From Clostridiales bacterium (GTDB taxonomy: Bacteria; Bacillota; Clostridia; Christensenellales; Aristaeellaceae), in NCBI GenBank assembly GCA_015056205.1, contig SVGS01000020.1, positions 1 through 64,000 on the forward strand: a DNA stretch of 64,000 bases, given 5' to 3'. This document shows positions 8,392-16,586 of the stretch, one piece after another; position 1 is the stretch's first letter; each line of letters opens with the position of its first letter. The position numbers and the translations under genes are program-made. The notes under the pieces were generated by a model that did not search any database, was not told the DNA's origin, and was given only the letters and a program-made list of their open reading frames with translations.

Positions 8392-8699
8392 TCCTTACAG
8401 AGAGCTTCCCAGTTTGCCTGATCCCAAAACAGCCGCTGGTCACCTCGGTGAGGAATAATGTGATCCACAACGGTCGCCGGGACAATCTTTCCCTCCGCCT
8501 GACAGAAGGCACAAAGCGGATGCTGTTTCAGGAAACGAGAGCGGGCCTTACGCCATCGGGCGTCATACCCTCTGGCTGAAGCGCCACCGCGTTGGCGCTC
8601 TTCACTCCACATGTTGTGTTCCTTACAGTATACCTGGCCTTTTTCGCAGAATCCGGGACAGCCCGGATAGCGGCAGGGCCTTTTCGGTCTTTGGGGCAT
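8358..8699 (-). CDS. Phage-type HNH endonuclease
   Basis: A protein of 113 residues. It begins with a Cys-rich zinc motif (CRYPGCPGFCEKGQVYCKEH), then GGASARGYDARWRKAR, the linker FLKQHPLCAFC, and the HNH core VDHIIPHRGD, with Asn in FWDQANWEALC and CKECHDKK at the end. This is the common HNH protein next to phage terminases, where it assists genome packaging cleavage. A terminase tail lies just upstream on the same strand (17-bp gap), so both are prophage remains. Confidence 0.9.
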   Translation of the reverse strand: MPQRPKRPCRYPGCPGFCEKGQVYCKEHNMWSEERQRGGASARGYDARWRKARSRFLKQHPLCAFCQAEGKIVPATVVDHIIPHRGDQRLFWDQANWEALCKECHDKKTGSGL

Positions 8700-8715
8700 T
8701 TTTCTTCACTTCCGG

Positions 8716-8991
8716 TCAAATGATCAGCAGGCCGCGCTCATCGTAAACAGAAGCGCTGTTCTGGTTCTTCATTGCCCTGTCCAGCGCCATGACCAGGGCA
8801 ACGGCTCCGTCAACTTTCTCTGTCGATTTCTGCTTGCCTATCTTCAGGTTCCCGGCGGGATCGGTGCGGATGAACACATTGTCCATGTTCCATCGCAGAA
8901 CCGGATGGCGGTTGTGCCGAAGGCTTTTCTCCAGCACCAGGCGCATCAGATCCTTTGTCGGATTACTCATATCGCGGAAGCCCTGTCCGAA
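8716..8991 (-). pseudogene. Phage terminase large subunit, C-terminal remnant
   Basis: The frame starts in DSFGQGFRDMSNPTKDLMR and continues with HPVLRWNMDNVFIRTDPAGN, then KQKSTEKVDGAVALVMALDR and SVYDERGLLII. This is the conserved end of the terminase nuclease domain (the DGAVALVMALDRA helix is typical). More than 400 upstream residues are missing; the break coincides with a REP palindrome at 8992. Confidence 0.85.
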
Positions 8992-9032
8992 TGAGTCAGT
9001 GAGAACCGTCCCGGTGACTCACCGGTGACTCA
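8992..9032. repeat. REP-like palindrome, TGAGTCA family, with extra half
   Basis: Arms TGAGTCA and TGACTCA flank GTGAGAACCGTCCCGG (8992-9021), and a second CCGGTGACTCA follows (9022-9032). It sits at the 5' break of the terminase remnant. Confidence 0.85.
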
Positions 9033-9100
9033 CCAGTGATTGTCAAACAGACTTTTCTTTGAGACAATCAATTATCATCTACATGAATAAGGAGTCTCTT

Positions 9101-9457
9101 ATGCGTGATCTGATTCAGGCCCTGGGTGGGGTTCAGCGACTCTATGTTTTGTCTATCGGCGGCCCATGTGAAGCCGGATACCGGTTACAGGTTCAGCGCG
9201 GAATTCGGCAGCTTTCCACAGATATCAGCATTTATCAGGCACTCGGGATTCCGATCAGCACATACAGCCATCAGGATATTACTGAAAACGCCATGCTGAT
9301 CGGGATGAGGCTGCTTTCTGTTTATTTAAAGAACAGAGATGAAGCAGAACGCAGGAAAGCGGCATTTGATTTCGATGAGCTGGAGAACATATATTATGCC
9401 GCCTCCGCCTTTATCACGACGGCCGAGGACTGGAAGCAGCCGCCTGTCCTGTCATGA
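9101..9457 (+). CDS. Hypothetical protein, 118 aa
   Basis: The start at 9101 (MRDLIQALGG) is chosen for AAGGAG six bases upstream. A mixed alpha/beta protein with IGGPCEAGYRLQVQRG near the N-terminus and a charged helical end NRDEAERRKAAFDFDELENI. No signal peptide, membrane segment or family that I recognise. Good ribosome site and codon use like its neighbours argue for a real gene. The WYL regulator begins 73 bp downstream with its own promoter. Confidence 0.6.
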   Translation: MRDLIQALGGVQRLYVLSIGGPCEAGYRLQVQRGIRQLSTDISIYQALGIPISTYSHQDITENAMLIGMRLLSVYLKNRDEAERRKAAFDFDELENIYYAASAFITTAEDWKQPPVLS

Positions 9458-9464
9458 TTGACAC

Positions 9465-9493
9465 TTGTCCCTTTCTGCCGCCCGTGGTATGAT
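9465..9493 (+). promoter_or_regulatory. Putative promoter of the WYL regulator
   Basis: -35 TTGTCC (9465-9470), a 17-bp spacer and -10 TATGAT (9488-9493). A TTGACA at 9458 is spaced too far away. Confidence 0.5.
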
Positions 9494-9530
9494 GAGAGGC
9501 AGAAAACATTCTTTTTCAGGAGTAAACGAG

Positions 9531-10547
9531 ATGACGGACAAGAGCAGCATTGCCTTTCTTCTGAAGTATCTGACCGAAAACACGGACGAGGAGCATCCGG
9601 TTTCCTCCGCGGAGCTGAGAGGACTTCTGCGGAAGAAAGGCTATCCCTCCGATCCCCGGACGATCCGCAAGGATATCGACATGCTCCGGGAAGTCGGATA
9701 CGATATCATGATCATCGGACAGAACGGCCTGGCCACCAGCTATTTCTACGGCGGGCAGGAATGGGACAAGGCGGAGCTGCGCATCCTGATCGACGCGGTC
9801 TCCTCCGCCCGGTTCATCACGCCGGAGCGGAGCCGGAAGATCATCCGGAAGCTTGCCGGCCTCGCCGGGAACCAGAACCGGAAGGAGCTGGTGCCGGATC
9901 TCTTCGTGTCGGAGCGCGTCAAGGCGCAGAGCAATCAGCTGCTGTACTGCCTGGAGCGGATCTCCTCCGCCATCCGGCAGAAGAAAAAGATCGTCTTCAA
10001 ATACTACAACTACAACACGGCCAAGAAACGGATCCACCGGCACGGCGGGGAAACCTATACCCTCTCCCCTTACGCCACCCTCTGGGAGGATGACCGGTAC
10101 TACGTGGTGGGCTGGTCCGACAAGCGGGAGGATGTGGTTGCCTTCCGGCTGGACAGAATGCCGGTCCCGAAGATCAGCGGCGAGGACGCCGTCCCTCCGC
10201 CCAAAGGCTTCAGCCTTCAGGACTACTCCGACAAGGTCACCCGGATGTACGGCGGGCAGACAGAAACCGTCACGCTGCACTGCCGCTCCGGCATGATGGA
10301 TCAGGTCATCGACAAATTCGGCCTGGACGTGGAAATCACAGGCGTCACCCAGGACAGCTTTGACGCCACCGTCACCGTCGCCGTCGGCGGGACTTTCCTC
10401 TCCTGGGTTTTCCAGTTTGCCGGACAGATCTTCATCAAAGGCCCGGACAGCGTCCGGCAGCTGTACGAGGAGATGCTCCAGACCGCGCGGCATGACATGT
10501 CGCTGAACGATTTCAGCGAGGTATCGGAGAGGGTCTGGAAGCTGTAA
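9531..10547 (+). CDS. WYL-domain transcriptional regulator
   Basis: A protein of 338 residues. The start at 9531 (MTDKSSIAF) follows GGAGTAAACGAG. N-terminal winged helix of DeoR/HTH_11 type: SAELRGLLRKKGYPSDPRTI followed by RKDIDMLREVGYDI. The middle part is alpha-helical. The WYL domain occupies about residues 140-215, with KIVFKYYNYNTAKKRI and LSPYATLWEDDRYYVVGWSD. A C-terminal WCX-like extension ends the protein. WYL proteins sense single-stranded DNA or small ligands and often control phage defence or stress loci. Here it lies among phage remnants; the target is unknown. Confidence 0.9.
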   Translation: MTDKSSIAFLLKYLTENTDEEHPVSSAELRGLLRKKGYPSDPRTIRKDIDMLREVGYDIMIIGQNGLATSYFYGGQEWDKAELRILIDAVSSARFITPERSRKIIRKLAGLAGNQNRKELVPDLFVSERVKAQSNQLLYCLERISSAIRQKKKIVFKYYNYNTAKKRIHRHGGETYTLSPYATLWEDDRYYVVGWSDKREDVVAFRLDRMPVPKISGEDAVPPPKGFSLQDYSDKVTRMYGGQTETVTLHCRSGMMDQVIDKFGLDVEITGVTQDSFDATVTVAVGGTFLSWVFQFAGQIFIKGPDSVRQLYEEMLQTARHDMSLNDFSEVSERVWKL

Positions 10548-10603
10548 GGCAGGCTTTGGGGTGCCAGACGGCACAAATAACATGTGTTTGGGGAATCCAT
10601 CAA

Positions 10604-10840
10604 ATGAATCAGAATAAGACGGATCGGGAGAGCCCGGCCGGAAAATTGCTTTTCTTTGAGGGGAATAAAGCGGAACGGGAGAACACAGTCTGGGAATCGC
10701 TTTCCTACGCGGAAAAGAACCGACTGCTGTTTCTCCGGCAGAAGAACCTGCTTGAAATGTTTCTGGCGCGGGGCGCCATCTCCCGGGAGCAGTACGACAA
10801 GAGCCTGCATGATCTGATGAAGCATGCGGAAAACAGATGA
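10604..10840 (+). CDS. Small SHOCT-like hypothetical protein
   Basis: A protein of 78 residues, start taken at MNQNKTDRES. The C-terminal 30 residues (LLEMFLARGAISREQYDKSL) have the SHOCT pattern: a short amphipathic pair with GAISxEQY. Related small proteins are often carried by integrative elements in Clostridia. The ribosome site is weak. Confidence 0.5.
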   Translation: MNQNKTDRESPAGKLLFFEGNKAERENTVWESLSYAEKNRLLFLRQKNLLEMFLARGAISREQYDKSLHDLMKHAENR

Positions 10841-10918
10841 GACGGCCGCAGGATGGGCGACCGGTATGTTGTCAGGATTTATCTGTCTGAATCATTAAAG
10901 CCCAGAAGGGAGTTACCC

Positions 10919-10993
10919 ATGATTAAGGTAATCGATAATGTCAGCAACATTCTGCGGGATGACCTGGCGGAGACTGTGCATCAGGGACTATAA
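10919..10993 (+). pseudogene. N-terminal fragment of a PLD-like/SNF2 helicase
   Basis: A good RBS (GAAGGGAG) precedes ATG and 24 codons, MIKVIDNVSNILRDDLAETV, then a stop. This matches from memory the conserved start of large SNF2 helicases with a phospholipase-D-like domain, of the kind found in defence islands. Everything after residue 24 is lost. Confidence 0.45.
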
Positions 10994-11274
10994 TATTCCC
11001 TTCAGAGTACCATCGGATTGGAAAAGAATAGCATTAGGTCAAAAGGTAAGGCGTGAGCCATTATCCGGGGATCCGGATGAATCTGTATTTGTTTTTCATC
11101 AGATCATCCCATCATACAAACAAAAGCCAGCTCGTGAAAAGGAATCATTTTCTGATACCATGAACAGCCCGGAGAATACATCAGGTCAGGCAAGCGCCAG
11201 GCAGTTTCCACGATGGATTTATCAATCGCAGAATCCGGATATTGATTACACCAAGGAAGATATCAGCCGCAGAG

Positions 11275-11485
11275 AAAACGACCGAAAAGATATTCATCAC
11301 TGAAAATGATGTGATCGGCAAAGGGAAACCGCTTTATCGGATTGAGCGCCGGTTCGAGGAAACCGGGGAGCTCGAATCCGGACAATATGAGCTGCCAGCA
11401 GCTGGCAAAGAAAGTCAGCTACTTCATGGATGAATCCCCTGGGGGACAGAACATGGCGGCGTACCGGCTCATCCGGCGCAAGTGA
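11275..11485 (+). pseudogene. Rpn-type PD-(D/E)XK nuclease/transposase fragment, frameshifted
   Basis: One frame gives ENDVIGKGKPLYRIERRFEE with TGE, matching the VIGKGxPxYxIxRxxxETGE segment of Rpn recombination-promoting nucleases. A second frame after about 11385 gives CQQLAKKVSYFMDESPGG, which resembles the C-terminal LAEKVRYFKE region. The catalytic part is absent. A decayed remnant between the helicase fragment and the GH28 gene. Confidence 0.45.
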
Positions 11486-11508
11486 AGAAGAAAGGACGGT
11501 TTTTTCAG

Positions 11509-13077
11509 ATGAATTCCGCTGAACATATCGCATATCCTGAATTGGGGAAGATCTATCCCGGAGACTATTATACGTCCATTCCGTACGGGGAATACTTGAC
11601 TTCATCCCAGCCTCTGCCGGAAGGGCTTCCGGTCTTCGATATCCGTGATTTCGGCGCTGAACCCGGAGAACAGCTGAATACTGAAGCGATCCGGAAGGCC
11701 TGCGAAACCTGCCGGGAGGCCGGCGGAGGCGTGGTGCTGGTGGATGGCGGATGCTACCGGAGCGGCACCGTCCGGCTCAGCAGCCATACGACGCTTTTCA
11801 TCACTCCCGGGAGCACGCTGATGGCTTCCCGCAACCCGGACGATCTGATTACCCGGATAGAAGGAACGCAGGACTTCGGGGATGAATCCAGCGGCGGCTC
11901 TTTCATTCTGGCCATGGACGCTGAAGACGTCTGTATCACCGGCGGAGGCGTCATTCACGGACAGGGGGAATGGTTCGTCCATGAGCCCCGGAAAAAGCCT
12001 GCCCTGGAGCCTTTCCCGGTCACAATGCTTCCGACGCGGGAGCAGGCCGGAGAAATCAATACGGTTCCCGGTTCCGTAAGGACCTTTTACCGGGATCGCA
12101 TCCGTTACGCGGAGGATAAGTACGGCGAAGGGAAGCCGGTTCTCCGGCGCCCGAGCGCCATGGTCTGGCTGCTGCGCTGTACGCAAGTCCGGGTAGAGAA
12201 TATCGTGCTCCGCGATTCCATGTGCTGGACGCTGCACCCGGAGGCCTGCGACGGCGTGCTCATCCGGAACATCGTGATCGACGACAACCGGCATGTGGCG
12301 AACACCGACGGCATCGACATCTCGGGCTGCAGCCATGTGGAGGTGGATCATTGCTTTGTATCCTGCGCGGATGACGGACTCTGCATCAAGAATCCGGTCA
12401 GTACCGGACGTTCTTCCGAGCATCTTTATCTGCATGACTGCACGGTGCTGACCGTCATGAACGCCTTCAAAATCGGCACGGGCACCCGGCATGATATCCG
12501 CCATGTGGTACTGGAAAACTGCGTTTTCCGTATGCCGGATATTTATCCCGGAAGCGTCAGCGGAATCTCCATCGAAAGCTGCGACGGTTCGCATGTGGAG
12601 GATATTACGGTTCGGGGCATCCGAATGGAAAAGATTCAGTGCCCGCTCTATATTGTTCTGAACCGGAGAAACGGGGCGCATGAACCGTATTCGGAGGATC
12701 CGGATGCTCCGTACTGGGGAGGCTCCGTATCTTCCGTCCGCATCTGTGATATAGAGGCGGCGGATGCGGAACTCCCGGCCATTCTGACAGGCTATACCGA
12801 TGTCACGAAAGCCGGGAAACCGGTCCGCAAAGCCATTTCCGATATCGGGATACAGAATTACCGGGTCACCTACCGGGACAATCAGGAGATTCTGCATCTC
12901 CCCGCCGCTTTTGACGAATTCCTGACGGAATACCCCGAAAGCAACGCGCATGGGGACGTGGATGCCTGCGGGCTGTGGATCCGCCACGCCGATCATGTGC
13001 TGCTTGAGAATATCCAAATCACGCCCCGGTCTGCGAACAGCCGGGAAAAGATCCGCCTGTATGATGTGAATCCCTGA
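11509..13077 (+). CDS. Glycoside hydrolase family 28 (polygalacturonase-like)
   Basis: A protein of 522 residues; the start at 11509 (MNSAEHIAYPE) is preferred, and an upstream GTG at 11482 is possible. After a short N-terminal region, FDIRDFGAEPGEQLNTEAIR begins the right-handed beta-helix. Catalytic motifs: NTDG (Asn265-Asp267), DD (Asp288-Asp289 in CADDGLCIK) and a GxxxH element with His328 in GTGTRHDI. No signal peptide, so it acts on imported oligomers such as rhamnogalacturonan or galacturonan fragments. No pectin operon is adjacent. The N-terminal 30 residues (YPELGKIYPGDYYTS) are unlike classical GH28. Confidence 0.88.
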   Translation: MNSAEHIAYPELGKIYPGDYYTSIPYGEYLTSSQPLPEGLPVFDIRDFGAEPGEQLNTEAIRKACETCREAGGGVVLVDGGCYRSGTVRLSSHTTLFITPGSTLMASRNPDDLITRIEGTQDFGDESSGGSFILAMDAEDVCITGGGVIHGQGEWFVHEPRKKPALEPFPVTMLPTREQAGEINTVPGSVRTFYRDRIRYAEDKYGEGKPVLRRPSAMVWLLRCTQVRVENIVLRDSMCWTLHPEACDGVLIRNIVIDDNRHVANTDGIDISGCSHVEVDHCFVSCADDGLCIKNPVSTGRSSEHLYLHDCTVLTVMNAFKIGTGTRHDIRHVVLENCVFRMPDIYPGSVSGISIESCDGSHVEDITVRGIRMEKIQCPLYIVLNRRNGAHEPYSEDPDAPYWGGSVSSVRICDIEAADAELPAILTGYTDVTKAGKPVRKAISDIGIQNYRVTYRDNQEILHLPAAFDEFLTEYPESNAHGDVDACGLWIRHADHVLLENIQITPRSANSREKIRLYDVNP

Positions 13078-13373
13078 GAGAATCTTCGAGACCCGGGACA
13101 TCATTTCAGCCGCATCGGAGACGGTCTTCCGCAGGAAGATGATTTTTCCTGATTTCTGCGGCCATAGCCGTTTCTCCCCGATGGAACAAAAGAAACTGAA
13201 AAAGAACAAGGCTGTCGGGCAGAAACGCCGGACAGCCGGGGCGCCACTGATCAAAAGAACCCTGCCGGGGCTGTCTCCGGCAGGGTTCTTCTTTCTGTCA
13301 GGGTTTGTCGCTAATTGATCCACTTCTTCCCGGGCCATTTTTCCATAAGTAAGCATAGCGCCGGACATGCCCA
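13078..13373. other. Intergenic region between convergent GH28 and secreted-protein genes
   Basis: No gene seen. It holds the hairpin at 13255 and a weaker inverted pair GCTGTCGGGC/GCCGGACAGC near 13210-13240. Confidence 0.5.
13255..13297. terminator. Strong hairpin terminator, duplicated near 15168
   Basis: AAGAACCCTGCCGG pairs with CCGGCAGGGTTCTT, followed by CTTTCT. A second copy with about 60 bp of similarity lies at 15168-15228. Each copy lies just downstream of a minus-strand secreted-protein gene, and this one also ends the GH28 gene on the plus strand. Confidence 0.8.
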
Positions 13374-13979
13374 TCAGTTGATCACGGACACCGGTTCCCA
13401 GCCGAATTCCTGATAGGCTTCGATATCCAGATGATTGTCGGCTACGTAGTTCACCACGGCCGCCCGCTGATACTGGGGCAGATAGCTGCCTTCATCTCTG
13501 CCGGTCGTATTCATGTACTCCTTCAGCAGCGCCTCATCCCCGTTGGCGAACTTTTTGAGATCCTCGTAGTAATCGTCCCCGTCGCCGGCAAACTCAGCGG
13601 ATACGACGGTCCAGCCGTCTTCCTTCTTTTCCAGCTTCATCACGCCGGGGCATTCGGCCGCGGATTTCTCGTCCAGGATCTTTCCGTTCTGCTCGTTCCG
13701 GGAGTAGGAGAAGAGCCAGAAGTTCCCCCAGACCGTGGCTTCGGTTTCGTCCTTGTTCATCTCCGTCTTTACGATGATCGGAGTGGGAATCAGGACACCG
13801 CCCTCTTCCACGGTGACGCCGCTCATCGTCAGCATGTAGTTCACCACAGCGCCCAGCACGGGATCCTCCTGCCCGGCGTTGAAGGTATAGGGCGGAAGAG
13901 CGCCATGATTCTCCGCCAGGGCGCAGCCGATTCCCAGTACCATCACGAGAGCCATCAGCATCGATACAATCTTTTTCAT
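13374..13979 (-). CDS. Secreted hypothetical protein
   Basis: A protein of 201 residues; start at MKKIVSML with AAGGAG upstream. A clear signal peptide (MKKIVSMLMALVMVLGIGC, cleavage after ALA near residue 21). The mature part is acidic, with a repeated theme of strands (VKTEMNKDETEATVWGNFWL) and a closing YLPQYQRAAVVNYVADNHL. The GDGDDYYEDLKKFANGD segment could bind calcium. No catalytic motif and no known family. It is probably secreted as a soluble protein. Confidence 0.75.
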   Translation of the reverse strand: MKKIVSMLMALVMVLGIGCALAENHGALPPYTFNAGQEDPVLGAVVNYMLTMSGVTVEEGGVLIPTPIIVKTEMNKDETEATVWGNFWLFSYSRNEQNGKILDEKSAAECPGVMKLEKKEDGWTVVSAEFAGDGDDYYEDLKKFANGDEALLKEYMNTTGRDEGSYLPQYQRAAVVNYVADNHLDIEAYQEFGWEPVSVIN

Positions 13980-14114
13980 TTCACAGTTCTCCTTTTCTTT
14001 ATGATCATTCTTTGGATTCTTATCATGAGGTGTTTCCCTCATGTCACCTGTATATACGGATGAATACGGAAGCCTGGCAGTTCTTTTTTTGGCCGGATCA
14101 ATATTTTGAAGAAA

Positions 14115-14144
14115 TGAGTCAGGGAGAAGCAGCCCCGTGACTCA
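14115..14144. repeat. REP-like palindrome with altered core
   Basis: Intact arms TGAGTCA and TGACTCA, but the core (GGGAGAAGCAGCCCCG) differs from the other copies. Confidence 0.65.
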
Positions 14145-14201
14145 AAGTCTATTGATAATCATCCGGAATCGTCTTCTGAAAAGATCCGCGCGGTCAGTAC
14201 G

Positions 14202-14345
14202 CTATCGGCCGAAGATTGTCCGGTCCTGCGCTTCAAGCAGCGCCGGAATCCCCAGATCGAAGCTGCCTGACGGAATGTCCATGAGCCGGCAGACGATGGG
14301 AGCTATACACCGCAGATCGGAAGGTTCAATCCCGGCGCCCGGAAA
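14202..14345 (-). pseudogene. Unidentified gene-tail fragment between REPs
   Basis: An open frame reads GIEPSDLRCIAPIVCRLMDI and ends LLEAQDRTIFGR. The composition looks like a true protein end rather than noise, but I do not recognise it. It lies between the REP copies at 14115 and 14385, like the neighbouring histidine kinase tail. Confidence 0.3.
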
Positions 14346-14384
14346 GGAACAGGATCCTGTCCCGGGGCGATACCATCGGGGAAC

Positions 14385-14418
14385 AGAACCGTCCCGGTGG
14401 CTCAGTCCCGGTGGCTCA
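14385..14418. repeat. REP-like palindrome, tandem half copies
   Basis: AGAACCGTCCCGGTGGCTCA followed by GTCCCGGTGGCTCA. The histidine kinase fragment stops at TGA 14418-14416, inside the TGAGCCA arm. Confidence 0.75.
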
Positions 14419-14570
14419 TTGCAGTTCCTCAGTAAAACTGATGGTATTGTCTGAATAAGAAGCCTTGATTTTTCCCCTGAGCCGTTCTGTGATCTCTTTT
14501 GCCATGGAAAGACCGATCCCAAAGCCGGATTTGCCGGAATTGTGGGATTCATCCTGCCGGTAAAAACGTC
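14416..14570 (-). pseudogene. Sensor histidine kinase C-terminal tail
   Basis: The frame encodes FYRQDESHNSGKSGFGIGLS followed by MAKEITERLRGKI and ends TISFTEELQ. GFGIGLS is the G2 box of a HATPase domain. All upstream kinase sequence is missing. The fragment is bounded by a REP on each side (14571 and 14385), and its stop codon is part of the latter. Confidence 0.8.
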
Positions 14571-14596
14571 GGAGACAGGGGACGGTTCCTTGTCTC
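14571..14596. repeat. REP palindrome, GAGACAG family
   Basis: GGAGACAGGGGACGGTTCC followed by TTGTCTC. It marks the 5' break of the histidine kinase tail. Confidence 0.85.
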
Positions 14597-14622
14597 TTTT
14601 TCCTGTTTCCCTACACCTGCCG

Positions 14623-14663
14623 TCCTTACCCTTTCATCATACCATCTTTTGCCGGGATAGGCC
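14623..14663. repeat. Second copy of the repeat at 3191-3232
   Basis: Shares CTTTCATCATACCATCTTT plus flanks; TATGAT on the minus strand. Confidence 0.5.
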
Positions 14664-14688
14664 AAGGGATTATTGGACCAGCTATATC

Positions 14689-15009
14689 TCAATCAACTTT
14701 TTCCCAACGTGTTTGCCCGCACTTCGTGCATTTTTTCTCCCTGTACGTTTTCTCCCAGAAAATATAATAGGAATCTTTCTTTTCAGTACCGGTCACGATA
14801 AAGCTGTGATTGCAATAGTCTCCGGAGCCTCCAACTTTACCGCCGGCAACATCTTCCAGATCGTCATCAGCCAGTGGCTGTATATCAGCTTCTGTAACAT
14901 CATATCCTTTGCTCCGGATGTATTCAGCCACGGTTTCTGCGGATGGCCTCCCTTCCTGCTGCCTGTTCTTCCAAATGAGTGCGGAATCCGGTTTTTCTTC
15001 CTCTGTCAT
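14689..15009 (-). CDS. Orphan RiPP-like precursor with double-glycine leader
   Basis: A protein of 106 residues. The N-terminal half is a charged leader (MTEEEKPDSALIWKNRQQEG, then AEYIRSKGYDVTEADI) ending in LADDDLEDVAGG, a typical bacteriocin or RiPP leader end before cleavage. The following 50-residue core, starting KVGGSGDYCNHSFIVTGTEK, has Cys residues in CTKCGQTRWEKVD, is basic and aromatic, and might instead bind zinc (CxxC plus an upstream Cys/His). No modification enzyme or peptidase-transporter is in the window. A degenerate copy of the core lies at 18828-18950. The ribosome site is weak. Confidence 0.6.
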   Translation of the reverse strand: MTEEEKPDSALIWKNRQQEGRPSAETVAEYIRSKGYDVTEADIQPLADDDLEDVAGGKVGGSGDYCNHSFIVTGTEKKDSYYIFWEKTYREKKCTKCGQTRWEKVD

Positions 15010-15167
15010 CTCTTTTTTTGAACTGCTCCGGTGATTTCATGCTATACCTCATCACAAGTTACATCCGGGGCCTGTATGGATCCGGCCCCGGTTTTATATG
15101 TTCATCCGGGATTGAATTACAAGGATATACGCAGAAGGGAATGCTCCTGTCAGTTTGACCGGCCTAT

Positions 15168-15228
15168 AAAGAACCCTGCCGGGGCTGTCCGGCAAGGCTT
15201 TCTTTCTGTCCGGGGATTATCGCTTATG
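15168..15228. terminator. Second copy of the hairpin terminator at 13255
   Basis: AAGAACCCTGCCGG, then GGCTGT and CCGGCAAGGCTTTCTTTCTG. The right arm has mutated, so the stem is shorter than at 13255. It lies right after the stop of the HAD gene on the minus strand. Confidence 0.6.
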
Positions 15229-15240
15229 TTTGTCAGGGAG

Positions 15241-16353
15241 TTATTCTTTATCATCGTTTCCGGGAGCGTCCGCCGGAATCCTGTCTTCCGCATAATCCTC
15301 CAGCCAGTGAAACACCCCCGTTTTCTTCACGTTTTCGCCATAGATCGTCTTCCAGTCGTCCCGCATGGAAATGACGTGGTAACCCATCCCCTGCCATTTT
15401 TCAGTCAGTTCGTCGTGCTTTGCGGGATTTCCGTAATCCCGCACGTCGTCGTCCGCCACCAGCATGAATGCCGCGCTGCGGTAGCGGTTATTCAGCAGGG
15501 TGTAGTTGTTCATGCTCGCGTCCCCTGAACTGTTCCCAAAGGACAGAACGGGCTGGCGGCCGATTTCCTGGGCAATCTGGATCACCTTGTTTGTTTTCAG
15601 ATCCTTGATGATCAGGTGATCCGTCCGCACCAGCGTATCATCGCCGGTAAACACATACTCAATGCCGTCCGTATCGCCCTGATTCCGCGCGGCCAGCGCC
15701 GTATCGGATCCGATGATGTTCTCGTAAGGAATATCCGCCACACCTTCCATGAACGTGCGGACGATAAACCGGTCAGTGCCAGAAACCACATAGCACTTAA
15801 AGCCATGATCCTGCAGGTACTCAACGACCTCCACCATGGGGAGATAGTAGGCGCTCGCGTAGGTCATGCCCTCAAAGCCGTCCGCCTCCCGAACCAGAAG
15901 CCGCGTGATATAATCGGCATATTCAGTCAGCGTCATGCCGGCGAAGGCTTTCGCCTGATGATAGGAAAATTCGTAGTCATAATCCGGCGGGAAGGACTTG
16001 TCCAGCGCGTGATCCCGTGTCATGCGGCCGAACTCCAGCATCTCCGCATCCGGCTGATAGGCCGGATCCTTCAGAATGCGGTTCGTCAGCAGGATGACCT
16101 CCAGATACGTCGGGAACAGCTCGCCGACCAGCGTCCCGTCCATGTCAAACACCGCGATCCGGTCCGTCTGCGGGATATGGTTCGGAGACGCTTCATCCGT
16201 CACATCCTCCACATATTCGGTCAGCGCCTTCAGCGCCGGCGCGTCCGGATTCCATTCCGTGAACATCGGCGCGGTTTCTTCGGCGGTCACCGGAACCGCA
16301 AACATCATCACAGCCATGAGCAGCACAGTCAGGCACACTGTCAGTTTCTTCAT
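15241..16353 (-). CDS. Secreted HAD-superfamily phosphatase
   Basis: A protein of 370 residues with a signal peptide (MKKLTVCLTVLLMAVMMFAV, cleavage near VTA). HAD motifs: I, VFDMDGTLVG (Asp70, Asp72); II, YVVSGTDRF; III, the Lys in LIIKDLKTNK; IV, SFGNSSGDASM. The cap domain between motifs I and II is helical, as in phosphoserine phosphatase-like enzymes. An extracytoplasmic HAD phosphatase could scavenge phosphate from sugars, nucleotides or phospho-amino acids; the substrate is unknown. RBS AAAGGAG. It lies close to a degenerate REP upstream. Confidence 0.88.
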   Translation of the reverse strand: MKKLTVCLTVLLMAVMMFAVPVTAEETAPMFTEWNPDAPALKALTEYVEDVTDEASPNHIPQTDRIAVFDMDGTLVGELFPTYLEVILLTNRILKDPAYQPDAEMLEFGRMTRDHALDKSFPPDYDYEFSYHQAKAFAGMTLTEYADYITRLLVREADGFEGMTYASAYYLPMVEVVEYLQDHGFKCYVVSGTDRFIVRTFMEGVADIPYENIIGSDTALAARNQGDTDGIEYVFTGDDTLVRTDHLIIKDLKTNKVIQIAQEIGRQPVLSFGNSSGDASMNNYTLLNNRYRSAAFMLVADDDVRDYGNPAKHDELTEKWQGMGYHVISMRDDWKTIYGENVKKTGVFHWLEDYAEDRIPADAPGNDDKE

Positions 16354-16366
16354 TGTGTTTCTCCTT

Positions 16367-16546
16367 TCAGATTGTCAATGGGACGGTTCTGTGGATCGCT
16401 TTTGCAGTCCTTCCCGTGACTTCGTATTTCATCCCGCAATGCTTCATAACCATCCCCGAATGAGGATTGTCCGGATCGTGGTACCGGTTCGTATATATCA
16501 ATTCGCCGTACCGGACCGGAAACCCTTGTCGAAGTTTTAAAGCAAA
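16367..16546 (-). pseudogene. GNAT acetyltransferase C-terminal tail
   Basis: The frame gives YGELIYTNRYHDPDNPHSGM followed by VMKHCGMKYEVTG. NPxSGxVMxKCGMKYE is the conserved end of RimJ/RimL-type N-acetyltransferases. The catalytic core is missing. It is bounded by the REP at 16547 on its 5' side and a degenerate REP at its stop. Confidence 0.7.
16371..16392. repeat. Degenerate REP
   Basis: ATTGTCAATGGGACGGTTCT: the core GGGACGGTTCT is intact and the arms are eroded. It overlaps the end of the GNAT tail. Confidence 0.5.
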
Positions 16547-16573
16547 GGAGACAGGGGACGGTTCTCTGTCTCC
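16547..16573. repeat. REP palindrome, GAGACAG family, left of RAYT
   Basis: GGAGACAG, core GGGACGGTTCT, then CTGTCTCC: a perfect 8-bp arm pair, 13 bp from the RAYT stop codon. An inverted partner lies at 17433. Confidence 0.9.
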
Positions 16574-16586
16574 TTTTGCCCTCCCG

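Noticed and set aside
11602..13374. Long minus-strand open frame across the GH28 gene
   Set aside because: No motif and no ribosome site; the plus-strand frame has the GH28 signature.
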